Part shown: positions 24,155-35,139 of the stretch, in pieces
Numbering within the stretch: the first letter of the stretch is position 1
Layout: every line of letters begins with the position of its first letter
Origin: Tridacna crocea
Taxonomy: Eukaryota > Mollusca > Bivalvia > Cardiida > Cardiidae
DNA length: 64,000 nucleotides
Direction: 5' to 3'
Assembly: GCA_943736015.1 (NCBI GenBank)
Contig: OX031062.1
Span: 26,199,462 to 26,263,461, forward strand
Made by a program: the position numbers and the translations under genes
The notes under the pieces: generated by a model
What the model was told of the DNA's origin: nothing
The model's input: only the letters and a program-made list of their open reading frames with translations
Database searches by the model: none

Positions 24155-24373
24155 CTCTTTACCACGCAATCCCTGGTTTTTATGACCTAGAGGAAGAAGC
24201 CTTCTGAAAACATTATGGGGAAAGAAGAAACTGCTGGTAACCACAATACTTTCCCGCAATGTTTTCTACTCTTCCCAAGTCAAGTTTCAATTTTTAAGTC
24301 ATGTTTATTTTATCGTCTTCTACTGCTTTCAAATTGGAACAGTCTAAAATTTCATCATTTGGTAAAGGGTTAA
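24151..24373. mobile_element. HP1 MITE (forward form)
   Basis: Shares its left TTAA with the previous copy; part of the right stem is deleted. Confidence 0.75.
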
Positions 24374-24404
24374 CAAATTCATAGTTAGGCCTATTTTCTC
24401 ATCT

Positions 24405-24704
24405 ACCATATCCCATTACCTCACAATCCCTACTTTAGAAGACCCTGAGAAAGTAGCCTTTAGAAAACACTGTGCAAAAAGGAGAAAATGCTGGTAACCA
24501 GCATTTTTTCCTTTTCCCACAATGTTTTCTTCCCCACCCAAAACAAAAATCATTATAGATGATAATTTCTGTATTTGATATGGTTGAAAACATTGTGGGA
24601 AAAAGAGAAAATGCTGGTAATCAGCATTTTCTCCTGTTTCCCACAATTATATTTTCAAAATCCTTCCATTCAAGAGCTGTGAAAACCAGGGATTATTTGG
24701 TAAA
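24405..24704. mobile_element. HP1 double-hairpin derivative
   Basis: Two complete central stems lie about 100 bp apart in one element. Confidence 0.7.
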
Positions 24705-24834
24705 AATGGCCAACAGTATGCAGTTGATCTCTCTTTGTCAACATTTCTTTTCCCTTTTCCCCTGCATTATTTCAACATCACTATTCCTTTTTTCACTGTT
24801 TGGTGATCTTCATTTTCTGAACATTACAAATAGT

Positions 24835-24980
24835 GTGCCACAAAACAAAATTTTGGACTTGTAAACAACATTGTGGAGAAAGGAGAAGTTGGATTCCAGC
24901 ATTTTCTTCTTTTCACAAAATGTTTTTCAAAAGCCCTCTCTGTCAGGGTTGTTAACTTTTGATTGTGAGGTGAGGGGTTA
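24835..24980. mobile_element. HP1 remnant
   Basis: Short left half, decayed stem and GGTGAGGGGTTAA end. A further decayed copy follows to about 25160. Confidence 0.55.
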
Positions 24981-25364
24981 AAAGACATAAAGAATTAGAA
25001 AAGTCAATTTCGAAAGCATTTTGCAGATTAAAAAATGTGTTACTATAAACAATAGATTTATCTTGCAAACAGCAGAAAACATTGTGGAAAAAGGGAAAAA
25101 CGTGTTACCAACCTTTTTTTTGTCTCCCAAGATTTTTTCAAAATCCTTCATTCTTAAGATGGAATAAAGATTTAAGACTTATGAGTATATGAAAAAAGGT
25201 TTTGAGACAGCAAATTAAGTCCTTCTAAAATTGTAAATAAAATGGCTTATTCTGGTATAAAGAAATTGCCATTACAAGATTTTCTCAATCAAAGTTTCTC
25301 TTATGACAGTCACACAATACAGGGTCACCTGATCTTGGTCGTCAACACTGTCCTTAAATCAATG

Positions 25365-25592
25365 TTAACGCTTTACCACACAATGATGCCTTTTAACAAC
25401 CCTGAGAAAAATGCCTTTTGAAAACATTGTGAGAAAGGGAGAAAATGCTGATTACCAGATTTTCTCCTTTTCACCCGATGTTTTCTACCCTATTAAAGAA
25501 AGAATGCACCATTTGAGCCATGCTGGAACTGCTGTCTGCAACTGCTTTCAATCTAGACAAGGTAAAAAATTTGTCCTCTGGTAACAGGTTAA
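25365..25592. mobile_element. HP1 MITE (forward form)
   Basis: TTAA both ends; the stem has lost some pairing. Confidence 0.75.
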
Positions 25593-25744
25593 GCAACCTC
25601 ATATAAATCTATTCTTTTAGTAAAACTATTATTTTAGTAAAAAAATCTGGTTTTTTTTCATCATAAAAAATATGAAAAGGAATTCAAAGCTTATAAACAA
25701 TGTTCATTACATTATCAAACAATCCCATGTTTCCACCCAGAGGG

Positions 25745-26113
25745 TGAAGATCTTTGACCCTTAACACATAATCCTGTGTTTTGACAACCTTGGCAGAAAA
25801 GTCTTTTGAAACACTGTAGGAAAAGGAGAAAATGCGGATAACCAGCAATTTCTCCATTTCCCAAACTGCTTCCTACTCTTTGACTCTTTACAGTACCATA
25901 CAACAAAATAATAGACTGGTCCAAATTCAAAGCATTTGCAAATGACAAAATAAATGTAACTGAAAAATCGAAATTTGGTTTGGGAAGGGTACAAAACATT
26001 AGGGGAAAAAGAGAAAATGCTGAATACCAGCATTTTCTCCTTTTTCCACAATATTTTCCAAAGACTTCTTTCTCATTGTTGTAAAAATTCGGGATTGTGT
26101 GGTAAAGAGTTAA
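25745..26113. mobile_element. Two adjoining HP1 MITEs
   Basis: A forward half (25745-25885) is followed by a full reverse copy (about 25877-26113). Confidence 0.7.
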
Positions 26114-26469
26114 AGAGAGTTAACCAACCCAGCCATGAATTTGCATCACATTGGACCTTGTTCATTGACTGAAAATCTCCCCAACATTTTTCAACTCAGC
26201 AGGTAATTCTATTGTTTGGAGCAGACTTCCACATTTACATTCTAAAAAACTGCAATGTGAACAACAAAACCCTTTTACTCGATTTGAATGGCATTGGTCA
26301 ATGGAAATTACCACACATGTCACTTCAATACTTACTCGAAAATAGAATTTAAAGAAGTACCTAGGTACATATATGTATCAAGATTTGTATGGAAACATTC
26401 AAGGAAACAGTCATTTCATTATCAAAACCTTTATCCCCATTTTAATAAGGTGTAGGAGCAGAAAGAATT

Positions 26470-26770
26470 CCCATTTAACTCTTTACCAAGCAATCCTGTA
26501 ATTTTGGAAGCTCTGAGGAGAGGCCTCTTGAAAACACATTTGAATTTATTCCTTTTCCTTCACATTTTCCTGATAACCTTTGGGAATATCATCTGCAGAT
26601 ACTTTCAGCTTTGATAAGCTTAAATGCTAAATACTTAGGAGTAAGTTTGTGTAACTCAGCCAGCTCATAAACCATGGTGCAGTTATTTTTCTCCTAAAAA
26701 TTTAGAATTTTGAGTTCAAATGCTTTCAATAATGAAAAGTCTAAAATTTTGGTTTTTGGTAAAGAGCTCA
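26470..26770. mobile_element. HP1 remnants, strongly decayed
   Basis: Only TTTACCAAGCAATCC, CTGAGGAGAGGCC and TTGGTAAAGAGCT-like ends remain. Confidence 0.45.
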
Positions 26771-26817
26771 ACTTTGACAACATGTTTCATTTCTAGAATT
26801 AACATAGAACAAGGTAA

Positions 26818-26850
26818 CATCCATCCATCCATCCATACATACATACATAT
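26818..26850. repeat. (CATC)n/(CATA)n microsatellite
   Basis: Short run of CATC units changing to CATA units. Confidence 0.85.
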
Positions 26851-28229
26851 AGTTAAACATTGATCTACACCTCAACAATTCATAGTCATATCACAAGACC
26901 ATGCTGATATGTATATCAATACACAGATATGTATGATAATAGTTTGCAGACATATTAACTTTTTACAAAATTATGGCTACACAGAACTTGAGACATTTTA
27001 CTGAGTAGATATAGGTGAAGTGAAGGAATCGAATTCAAACACAAAAAAGAAACAAAGAGACTGTTTGTTGAATAAATAACTAATCAGGAGCTATTTCATC
27101 AAGTTTTCAAACACCTACAGAGTTCTGCTGACGATGCGCCATTGCAGGATCGGTGTTATAAAAATTACAGATGGCCCAAAAAAAATATGTCCGAGGGGAC
27201 ATCTGGCGCATTAAAAATACAAGCCATGCAATGTAGGTACGAAGATTAATAGGGACAAGTTCACTGGAAGTCTGTTTTGTTCAAATCAATTTCACTTCCA
27301 TGTTTTCCCCAAAGTCGTTTTAAGGATCGTAATGGCAATTCTGATTGGCCTAGTACTTAATGAAAGTTGACTTCCCCAAATTTTGAGCAAACGAGTTTCG
27401 TTTTCGCAAGTAAACAGATAGCGGTTTCATTTTTCATTCTGCATCAAATGATCGCCCTCTGGGCAACCCGAAATGCCGAAATGTGACACTTCTCAGTGTA
27501 TGAGGCACTAATTTTTCTTTGGCCCTTGAAGCGCAGGAAATTCTTTGTAAATAAGAATCAATAAAACAGATAACTGCTAAATCATCATACAAAATGTTTG
27601 ATTTTTATTCGGTATTCTGTCTCTAGTCTGTAATTGTATTTAATCTATGTCCAAACTTCAGTCATGGCCCTATGTTGTAAACAGGTGGCCCCACTTTTTG
27701 GGCTTGGATGGGCCATTGGCCCCATAAGGTAAAAAGCTTGGCAGAACTCTGACCTAGCTATCACTTCTGAATGGCATATGCCATGGATTTTAAATAGTAT
27801 TTGACAAGTTATTCTATACTTCTAGTATTTGACAAGTAACTCTTTACTTCCTTTTGGATGGTACAGTATATCTTACATGTTTGATACTGGGCAGAATAAA
27901 TTGTTAGTTTGCAGTCTGGTCTTGAACCTTTCTGAAACAGTGAAATAAATGGTAACCACGTAAATTGTAATTTATAAAGTAGAAGGCATTTGGAACCCTA
28001 GCTAGAAAAAGGGAAAACTTTGTTGGCCAGTATTCTTCTTTTTTTCCCTAAATATTTACCATCCTTTAGTAGACAAATCTGAATAATCTTAAATTCTTAA
28101 GTCGTACAAGAGTTGGAAAAATGTTTTTAAAACTAGCGTTCTAATTTATCATGTAATTGGAATGTTTGAAATATTTTTCCAAAAATTCGAAATAATATAA
28201 TTCGAAATCATTACTTTACACCCCTATAC

Positions 28230-28799
28230 TCATTTACTTGAATTAATTAATGGTTCCATCTGTTCTATCAACCATGTTGCTCCTTCATGGAGTCCTTCAC
28301 CAGTCAGTCCATTTGAGGCACATATATGCCATGGCTTGTTGGTAATTTTGTCTAGGCCCATCAATTGTGATACTTTAACGCTTGAAGCTGCTTCACGGAT
28401 GTCCATTTTGTTTGCATAAAACAAGATTGGAACGCGTCTTTTTTGTATGTCCGTATGGTTAAGAAGATTCTCAAGCTCTTCTTTTGCAACAGCTAGCCTC
28501 AGTTTATCACTGCTATCAACAACAAAGATTATTCCATTGCAATCCCGATAATAGGCTTCCCACATGTTTCGATACCGACCTTGGCCTGACATGTCAAATG
28601 CTGTTATTTTGAGACCTTTCTTCTCAATTCTCTCCACATTAAAACCCACAGTAGGTACCACATCGGTTGATGTAGTGTCTTCATCTTTTAGTCTATTTAA
28701 AATACAGGTTTTTCCGCTATTATCAAGTCCAACAACTAATACATTAGCTTCCTTTTTCTTTAATCCGAAAAAAGCTGCCAACTTTGTGAAAAATCCCAT
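28230..28799 (-). CDS. ARL6: ARL6 (BBS3) ADP-ribosylation factor-like small GTPase, complete and intronless
   Basis: The 189-residue product is an ARF-like GTPase. In animals GTP-bound ARL6 recruits the BBSome coat to membranes for ciliary membrane-protein traffic. Visible motifs are Gly2 (potential acylation site), P-loop GLDNSGKT at 24-31, switch-I Thr50, DMSGQGRYRNMWEAYY from 69, NKMD at 130-133 and CAS at 160-162. DMSGQGRYRN and PILFYANKMD separate ARL6 from ARF1/ARL1, which have WDVGGQ. The length fits the family (about 186). The ATG at 28799 gives an N-terminus of the expected length, with the amphipathic segment FFTKLAAFFGLKKK. The whole coding region is one ORF with no intron. I see no poly-A tract or flanking duplication, so retrogene origin is open. 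All G motifs are intact, so it is probably functional. Confidence 0.96.
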   Translation of the reverse strand: MGFFTKLAAFFGLKKKEANVLVVGLDNSGKTCILNRLKDEDTTSTDVVPTVGFNVERIEKKGLKITAFDMSGQGRYRNMWEAYYRDCNGIIFVVDSSDKLRLAVAKEELENLLNHTDIQKRRVPILFYANKMDIREAASSVKVSQLMGLDKITNKPWHICASNGLTGEGLHEGATWLIEQMEPLINSSK

Positions 28800-28859
28800 G
28801 ATCGGCTACTTTGCGTCCACGACTATCACGTTTACTTCAATTATTAAACATAAGTGAAT

Positions 28860-29060
28860 ATTCACAGGCTTAAAATATAGTTCCCTCCTGATTCACTTTC
28901 AGTATAGAGGTTTTCAGTGAGCTTGTTTTGGTCCATGTATCTCGTTTCTTTCTGAGGGTGCTAATGTCTGAAGTCGATTTCTTTTGGAAATGGTAACATA
29001 TGAAAACAAAAATATTTCCCACAATGCAACAACTACTTCCTGTTTCCGTATAGACTGGTA
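28860..29060 (-). promoter_or_regulatory. Candidate ARL6 promoter/5' UTR
   Basis: The stretch upstream of the ARL6 start is less AT-rich than its surroundings and free of recognisable repeats. It has an ETS-type GGAAGTAG (minus strand) at about 29032-29039, next to TTCCCACAATGCA on the plus strand (29018-29030), which resembles the core of the ZNF143/Staf site. Both are common in promoters of housekeeping genes. The transcription start is not determined; motif matches alone are weak evidence. Confidence 0.3.
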
Positions 29061-29692
29061 TCCTGCCGCGTCACCCATCCACTTCCCGGTGTCACACCAA
29101 TCTGTTGGAAATGAGAGGAAAAACCACCACTGTTGACTCTGTATAATTTTATTTGCAAATCGATTACTCTTTTTTCCCATAAATTTCGACATGGTATACC
29201 AGTAGTTTACAATAAAGCATCTGATGTTTTTTTGTGTGTGTTATTCCAGTTCAAACACGACTAAATCACAGTGTGAATCGTAGAATCTTGTCATAGGCAC
29301 AAGATAGTTTCTTACATCGAAACTACCACTTTTCTTTTTGATTCGTATCGTTGGATTTTAGAATGATTTTGCATAAATGACTGACATGAACAAACAGCAT
29401 GTTGCAAGCAAAATTATGTTGCCAGCTTTAAAGGTCAAGTTCACGGTGGCTGGCAAAAGTTTTTGCACAGACAGCGTAGGATGCAAGTCGTAGTTCAAAT
29501 TAGAATCTAGGTAGATCATGCAGGTATCTGTCTAAAAAGAAGGGGGGGGGGGATTACTTGCCCAATGTACGTATTACTCAGTTGTTCAGCAATGTATACG
29601 TATTACTCACAGTTGTTCAGATGTCTTATAGTAAAAAAAAAAAAAAAAAATGAATAAAGAATTTAGAGAGGATTTGAAATAAAAGTATTTAA

Positions 29693-29906
29693 TTAACCCA
29701 ATTACCAGACGACCAAATTTTAGACTGGTCCAAATTGAAACAAATTGCAGACGACATTTTAAAGAGCATTTAAATTGAAAATAAGTATCATATAGGGTAG
29801 AAAACATTATGAGAAACGGAGAAATTGCTTGTTACAAGTATTTTCTCCTATTCTCACAATGTTTTAGTGCGTCAAAATGCGGTATTGTGTGGCAATGGGT
29901 TAATAA
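29693..29906. mobile_element. HP1 MITE, left arm of the inverted duplication
   Basis: TTAA both ends. The core is GAAATTGCTTGTTACAAGTA, a third stem version. Confidence 0.75.
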
Positions 29907-30196
29907 TGGAGAATATGACTGTTATTTCAATTTATCAACAGGAATGTTCAAGAATGTTTCCCTCTGCTTTTTATTTAAAAAAAAAAAAAGATCATTCTAG
30001 ATGGAAAAGGTCCTTTTATCTGAATGTTATAAATTATGCTCTATGAAAACCTGTATTGTATTACTTATTAATAACATAATAATTCATCGGCCGTATGAAT
30101 AATGGCACGGTAGGTTTACATTGTGCCTGTTGTAATACACGGTATACAACGGTGGCCAGTTCAAACGGTGGCCAGTTCATGGCCAGTTCAGACCCA

Positions 30197-30258
30197 ATCT
30201 CCGAGCAGAGTTGTCGTTCGTTACCTCACAATGTAATGATCCGGAGTGCAAGAGAGTG
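30197..30258. repeat. Solo mini-copy of the Mutator-like element's arm ends
   Basis: CTCCGAGCAGAGTTGTCGTT is joined almost directly to ATGATCCGGAGTGCAAGAGA. These are the outer and inner ends of the 580-bp arms at 31613-33943, without the ~500 bp between them. Confidence 0.65.
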
Positions 30259-30627
30259 GTTTAGACTGGTTACCGCCCCTGATACTACTACGTGTATAGG
30301 TAATACACGGTATACAACGGTGGCCAGTTCAGAGAGTGGTTCAGACCAATTTAGGGTTCCAGTTGAACTGGCCACCGTTGTATACCGTGTATTACAACAG
30401 GCACAAGCTAATCGTACCGTGCCCTGTGATTGGATAATTGATACGGCCAATGAAACGGCTCGATACATATATCGAGTAACCTGACAATGTGCTCAGTTGA
30501 CTTTATTTCATTCTTATTTTGATTATTATGTTATTAATAAATAATAGAATACAGGTATTCATAGAGCATAATGTATAACTTTCAGATAAAAGGACCTTTT
30601 CCATCTAGAATGATCATTTTTTTTTTT

Positions 30628-30833
30628 TAAATAAAAAGGAGATGGAAATATGAACATTCCATTGTGAGAAAAGAAGAAACTAAACTTGTAACAAGCAATT
30701 TCTCCTTTTCTCACAATTTTTTCTACCCTATATAGTACTTATTTTCAATTTAAATGCTCTTTAAAATGTCGTCTGCAATTTGTTTCAATTTGAACCAGTC
30801 TAAAATTTGGTCGTCTGATAATGGGTTAATTAG
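30628..30833. mobile_element. HP1 MITE, right arm of the inverted duplication
   Basis: Inverse of 29693-29906, with the outer half partly deleted. Confidence 0.7.
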
Positions 30834-32193
30834 ATACTTTTATTTCAAATCCTCTCTAAATTCTTTATTCATTTAATTTTTTGACTATTAGACATCTGAA
30901 CAACTGAGTAATACATAGATATTCGGCAAGCAATTTTCCCCCCTTTTAATTCCCCCCCCCCCAACACTTGTTAGTAAATGTTGAAACATGCTTCTTTACT
31001 CCTTACAAAACAAAGAAATTAAATATTAAGGGAGAATTAAATGATAATTAGACACCACATGTGTTTTATTGCCCCTAGGCTTATCTCTGCAGGCTTCTTC
31101 AAAGGGACAACAGACTTTAATCTTTGAGAATTGCAACCTACAATTCAATTTATAAGATAATTGATTATCTTATTACCCTTTCTGCTTTATCAAGTACAAA
31201 CTTGTGCATTATATTTGTTATTTTGGTGTTATTTTTTTTTGTAAAAATTCAACGTCAGCACTTGAAAATTTTTCATGTATTCATTAATTTAGCTTTTATT
31301 ATAAACATAAAAATCAAATGATACTCTTATAATCATTAACATTTTTTTTTCTATCAAATTTTAGACATTCAGCTATTGTTTGTTGAAATGATTCCATGCA
31401 TAAGTAATTATATTATGATCGCAAAACAATCACTTTAAAAGACAGTAATATTGAAAATTATTTTCATAGCTATTGCTTTTTACATCCACCAAAAACATAC
31501 ACACAAAAATCAAGAGACGCTACTCTAAGTTACTACTTGCACAGTTACCTCGCCTAATACGGGCAGAATTCGCCCCGTATCGATTAGCCTATACCGGTCC
31601 CTATACACGTAGCAATCTCCGAGCAGAGTTGTCGTTCGTTACCTCACATACATCTCTGCGATGGGCTAAATGACAAGAATCTTGTCAAACCGAGGAAAAG
31701 ATGTTTTGTTACTGTTCAGCTGTTTCATATGTAAAATTGTAAGTTAGACAAAGGAAATATGATTCTGGATACATTATAGGCGCGTTCAAACTGATGAATT
31801 TACCTGTATAAAATGGAACTAATTTTTTTGAGCCTCTTCACTTTTCAGAATCTTACGCCGATTTTAACAAAAATGGCTGCGCCCATGAATGATGACAACT
31901 GATTTGAGACACCGCTGGATCTAAGTTTGTACGATTAAAAATCAAGTTATCGTCCTTTAAAGATATTTAGGCTTTTCAGAAAATCCCTCTTTTGTTCATT
32001 TCCTATCACTAAGTCTGATTGGTCCCATGCTGTTCGAACAGCACACGAAACAATCGATATTGGTCTTTCTTTTACCGGCGTTTGTGTAGCCATTTTGAGT
32101 TATGGTCATGTGACAAAAATATGACGTAATGACGGGCTACTTTCTGAGCCCACTACAGAGGTAAATGTAATGATCCGGAGTGCAAGAGAGTGT

Positions 32194-33364
32194 ACACCAC
32201 ATTTCTTTCACTTTGGTTTCTTCTATAAACGTGATGGGGCTCTTTTTTGTACAGTTATAATTAACTTTGGTTGAGTAAAATGGAAGGCAATAATGCGCAG
32301 TTACAATCTTTTCAAAACCAGTGAAGAATTCACTATAGACACTTTGGTTGGCAGATACATAAGTTGGGACGAACAAGCCCGGACCAACGAGAAATCAGTT
32401 GGGACGAACAAGCCCGGACGAACAAGCCCGGGCGAACAAGCCCAGGGACGAACAAGCCCGTTACCGGGGTAACAAGACGTTTCGCCCCCAAGACGTTTCC
32501 CCCCTGGTCGTTTCGCCTCTTTTTTTCACCCCTAGTCGTTTCGCCCCCGAACCCTAGTCGTTTCGCCCCCAAAATAATTTAAAGAGAGAGAAAAGCAGAG
32601 AGAGAATAAGCACCTTTATAGAAAAATGGTTCTTGAATGATAGTGTATATTAAGAATTATTGCGATATTTCTAATTATAATTTTCTAAAAAGAAGAAGAA
32701 ATAAATATTAATATGTGTGTTCGCCGATTTAAGTGTCCTTCATAGTCTTTGAACTTGAACTTTTAACACAAAAAATTAAAACATTAAGGGTTTTCATCAA
32801 TACCCTTGATCACCTTGTTTATTTGGTTGAGTTATTAATCACACATTTTTCACACAATAAATGCGACTAATGCCGAGGTGTGAAAATACATGCTTTATGC
32901 AAAATTAAACTTCTTTCATGATATCATTAGCACTTTTACCGGGTAAGTATTCTAAATTGGTGGGTTGGTTCTTTGACAGTGTCGATATTAAGCAATGGTT
33001 GAAAATGTAAAGTGCTCATAATTGGTTTATCCTTTGTTTCAAGAAAATCTTTTATACACCGACAAAAGGGATCATCATCATTTATCTTTGAAATTGATGT
33101 AAGTTGTTTAAAGGATACTAGGACGGAATTATGCCAGTTTTGTTCATTTCATGTCAGGAAGAAGTAAATTTTAGCACCAAAATTCTATTTCTTATGATAG
33201 GTGTTAGGGATGGCAGCATTGATTTTGTGGGACTGGTGAGCTTTTATTTTCGTGTTATATAGTTTGATAGCATGTTTTCCCCATTGTACTCTCTCTGCTT
33301 CAACAGTTGCATGTTTAGGGACTGAAAAAAGTATTCTTAAAAGTAAGATTTGAAAAGCAATGCT
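32194..33364. repeat. 1171-bp captured segment, copy 1 (inverse of 43866-45036)
   Basis: It matches the segment at 43866-45036 in reverse complement over its full length, at about 99% by eye. It holds a compound array of GACGAACAAGCCCG and CGTTTCGCCCCC units (32364-32578). On the minus strand it holds an exon-like frame: a T-tract then CAG near 33321, VPKHATVEAERVQWGKHAIK and a stop near 33189. Confidence 0.85.
32364..32578. repeat. Compound short-motif array (GACGAACAAGCCCG / CGTTTCGCCCCC)
   Basis: About five GACGAACAAGCCCG-type units run to GTTACCGGGGTAAC, a small palindrome, and then about five units of CGTTTCGCCCCC type. The join looks like two foldback arms fused head to head. Confidence 0.8.
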
Positions 33365-34042
33365 ACGTGTACACTCTCTTGCACTCCGGATCATTACATT
33401 TACCTCTGTAGTGGGCTCAGAAAGTAGCCCGTCATTACGTCATATTTTTGTCACATGACCATAACTCAAAATGGCTACACAAACGCCGGTAAAAGAAAGA
33501 CCAATATCGATTGTTTCGTGTGCTGTTCGAACAGCATGGGACCAATCAGACTTAGTGATAGGAAATGAACAAAAGAGGGATTTTCTGAAAAGCCTAAATA
33601 TCTTTAAAGGACGATAACTTGATTTTTAATCGTACAAACTTAGATCCAGCGGTGTCTCAAATCATTTGTCATCATTCATGGGCGCAGCCATTTTTGTTAA
33701 AATCGGCGTAGGATTCTGAAAAGTGAAGAGGCTCGAAAAAAATAGTTCCATTTTATACAGGTAAATTCATCAGTTTGAACGCACCTATAATGTATCCAGA
33801 ATCATATTTCCTTTGTCTAACTTACAATTTTACATATGAAACAGCTAAACAGTCACAAAACATCTTTTCCTCGGTTTGACAAGATTCTTGTCATTTAGCC
33901 CATCGTATGTGAGGTAACGAACGACAACTCTGCTCGGAGATTGTACACGTAGTAGTATCAGGGGCGGTAACCAGTCTAGGTTCCAGTCTGACTACGCAAC
34001 GCCTAAACCAAACTGGAATATTTTCTCGTTTAATATAGTGCG

Positions 34043-34366
34043 TTGTCTGCGCATGTCATATTCTTCGAAGATTCGACTGTCTTATATGACGCATCACTAC
34101 TAGCCCCGAAAGCGGGCTGACTGTACATAATATTACGCTCTATAAAGTAGCAATGTTGAAAATAGCTTTTACGTATCAATACGTTTGAGGAGAAATGAGA
34201 TCATAGTTGAGTGAATAGCACGAGGTAGCGTTTTATTGGGTAAACCTTTTTTTGTTTTAAATTCAAAGTAACGGTTGTCGCGTAGGAAAGTGGTTCGGTT
34301 CTGTACCCAGGATGCCCATATCAGATAGATGAGTATTTATAGAATGCCATCTAGCGGGAGATAATG
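34043..34366 (+). mobile_element. R350 retroposon-like repeat with 11-bp target duplication
   Basis: The 324-bp unit starts TTGTCTGCGCATGTCATATT and ends GCGGGAGATAATG. The exact duplication AATATAGTGCG flanks it at 34032-34042 and 34367-34377. There are no inverted ends, coding frame or A-tail. Target duplications of this length suggest retroposition. Confidence 0.75.
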
Positions 34367-34782
34367 AATATAGTGCGACTAGCCTATATGTAAACCGTCT
34401 CATTCAACTTAAACCCCAAAATAAAGTTTTAGTAATAAATCAAGAGAGAATGAATTTTTTAATGTTTTGCATTTTAGCAAAATAAGACTCAATGTGGAAA
34501 ATGGACCAATTGTGGAAAAAAATTGCTTTCATTACCTAACTCTCAGTTGCAAACATAATTATGTGGACTAATATTATTACAAAAATTTAGAAAGCAAGCT
34601 ATTTTGGTCTAAACAAAATTGTATTAATCTGGTTTGGTGTAGGAAGTTTCATATATATATCATATTAAAATGTTTCTGTCAATAGATATGAATATAGGCC
34701 CCTGTTTGAGATCCCAGTGTCGGATGATTTAACCTGTATTCTAATGAAGGGCATATAACAAGATGTATTTCTGTGGTCTTAC

Positions 34783-34972
34783 CAGAGCTCCGGATAAAGG
34801 AAGTGATTTTGATTTTAAAATTGAAAATATCAATTTTTCTCCACCAAAACCTGTGTTATGGATATTCATTAGATTTGTCTCATCAAGACTATTCTAATGG
34901 GTACCCCACAACACAGGGCTTGAAAGAAAATAATGGATTTAGAATACCATCACTCCCCTTATCTGGAGCTCT
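34783..34972. mobile_element. hAT-like MITE with 8-bp target duplication
   Basis: Ends CAGAGCTCC .. GGAGCTCT are inverted. The exact 8-bp repeat GGTCTTAC flanks at 34775-34782 and 34973-34980. The extended arms (GGAGTGATTTTGATTT type) are also inverted. CAG termini with 8-bp duplications fit hAT elements. Confidence 0.75.
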
Positions 34973-35139
34973 GGTCTTACTGTCGTCGTCTACCTTGTTT
35001 ATTACAATGACTCAAATGCAGGGCCTAAATCAATGCCAAGCTAGTTACGCCTGGATCCTTAGTGTCCTCTATATGCATGTATAGCCAGGGTTCGCATATT
35101 AGAATCCTAGTTTTGGCCGACCGTCACATCGCACTTCAG

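Larger units (their letters stand above)
29538..30962. repeat. 1.4-kb inverted duplication (large palindrome)
   Basis: 29538-30168 recurs inverted at about 30363-30962 with several indels. Each arm carries its own HP1 copy, so the arms duplicated after HP1 inserted. The inner ends share the motif TAATACACGGTATACAACGG, also present as a direct copy near 30301. G- or C-homopolymers lie at the outer ends. Confidence 0.8.
31613..33943. mobile_element. Mutator-like foldback element with 9-bp target duplication, carrying a 1171-bp insert (Pack-MULE-like)
   Basis: Long terminal inverted repeats (31613-32193 and 33365-33943, about 580 bp each, by eye about 97-98% identical) begin CAATCTCCGAGCAG and end CTGCTCGGAGATTG. 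The exact 9-bp direct repeat TACACGTAG flanks them at 31604-31612 and 33944-33952; 9-bp duplications and long TIRs are typical of Mutator-like elements. No transposase frame is present, so the element is non-autonomous. Between the arms, 32194-33364 is nearly identical to 43866-45036 in reverse orientation. The arms contain CRE-like TGACGTAA and a CATGTGAC box, so they could carry promoter activity (speculative). Confidence 0.8.

Noticed and set aside
28914-29192. 92-codon frame upstream of ARL6 on the same strand
   Set aside because: It lies where the promoter/5' UTR is expected; no recognisable domain and no splice link to ARL6.
30095-30484. 129-codon plus-strand frame
   Set aside because: It lies across the centre of the inverted duplication and repeats CNTRYTTVASS because of repeated DNA.
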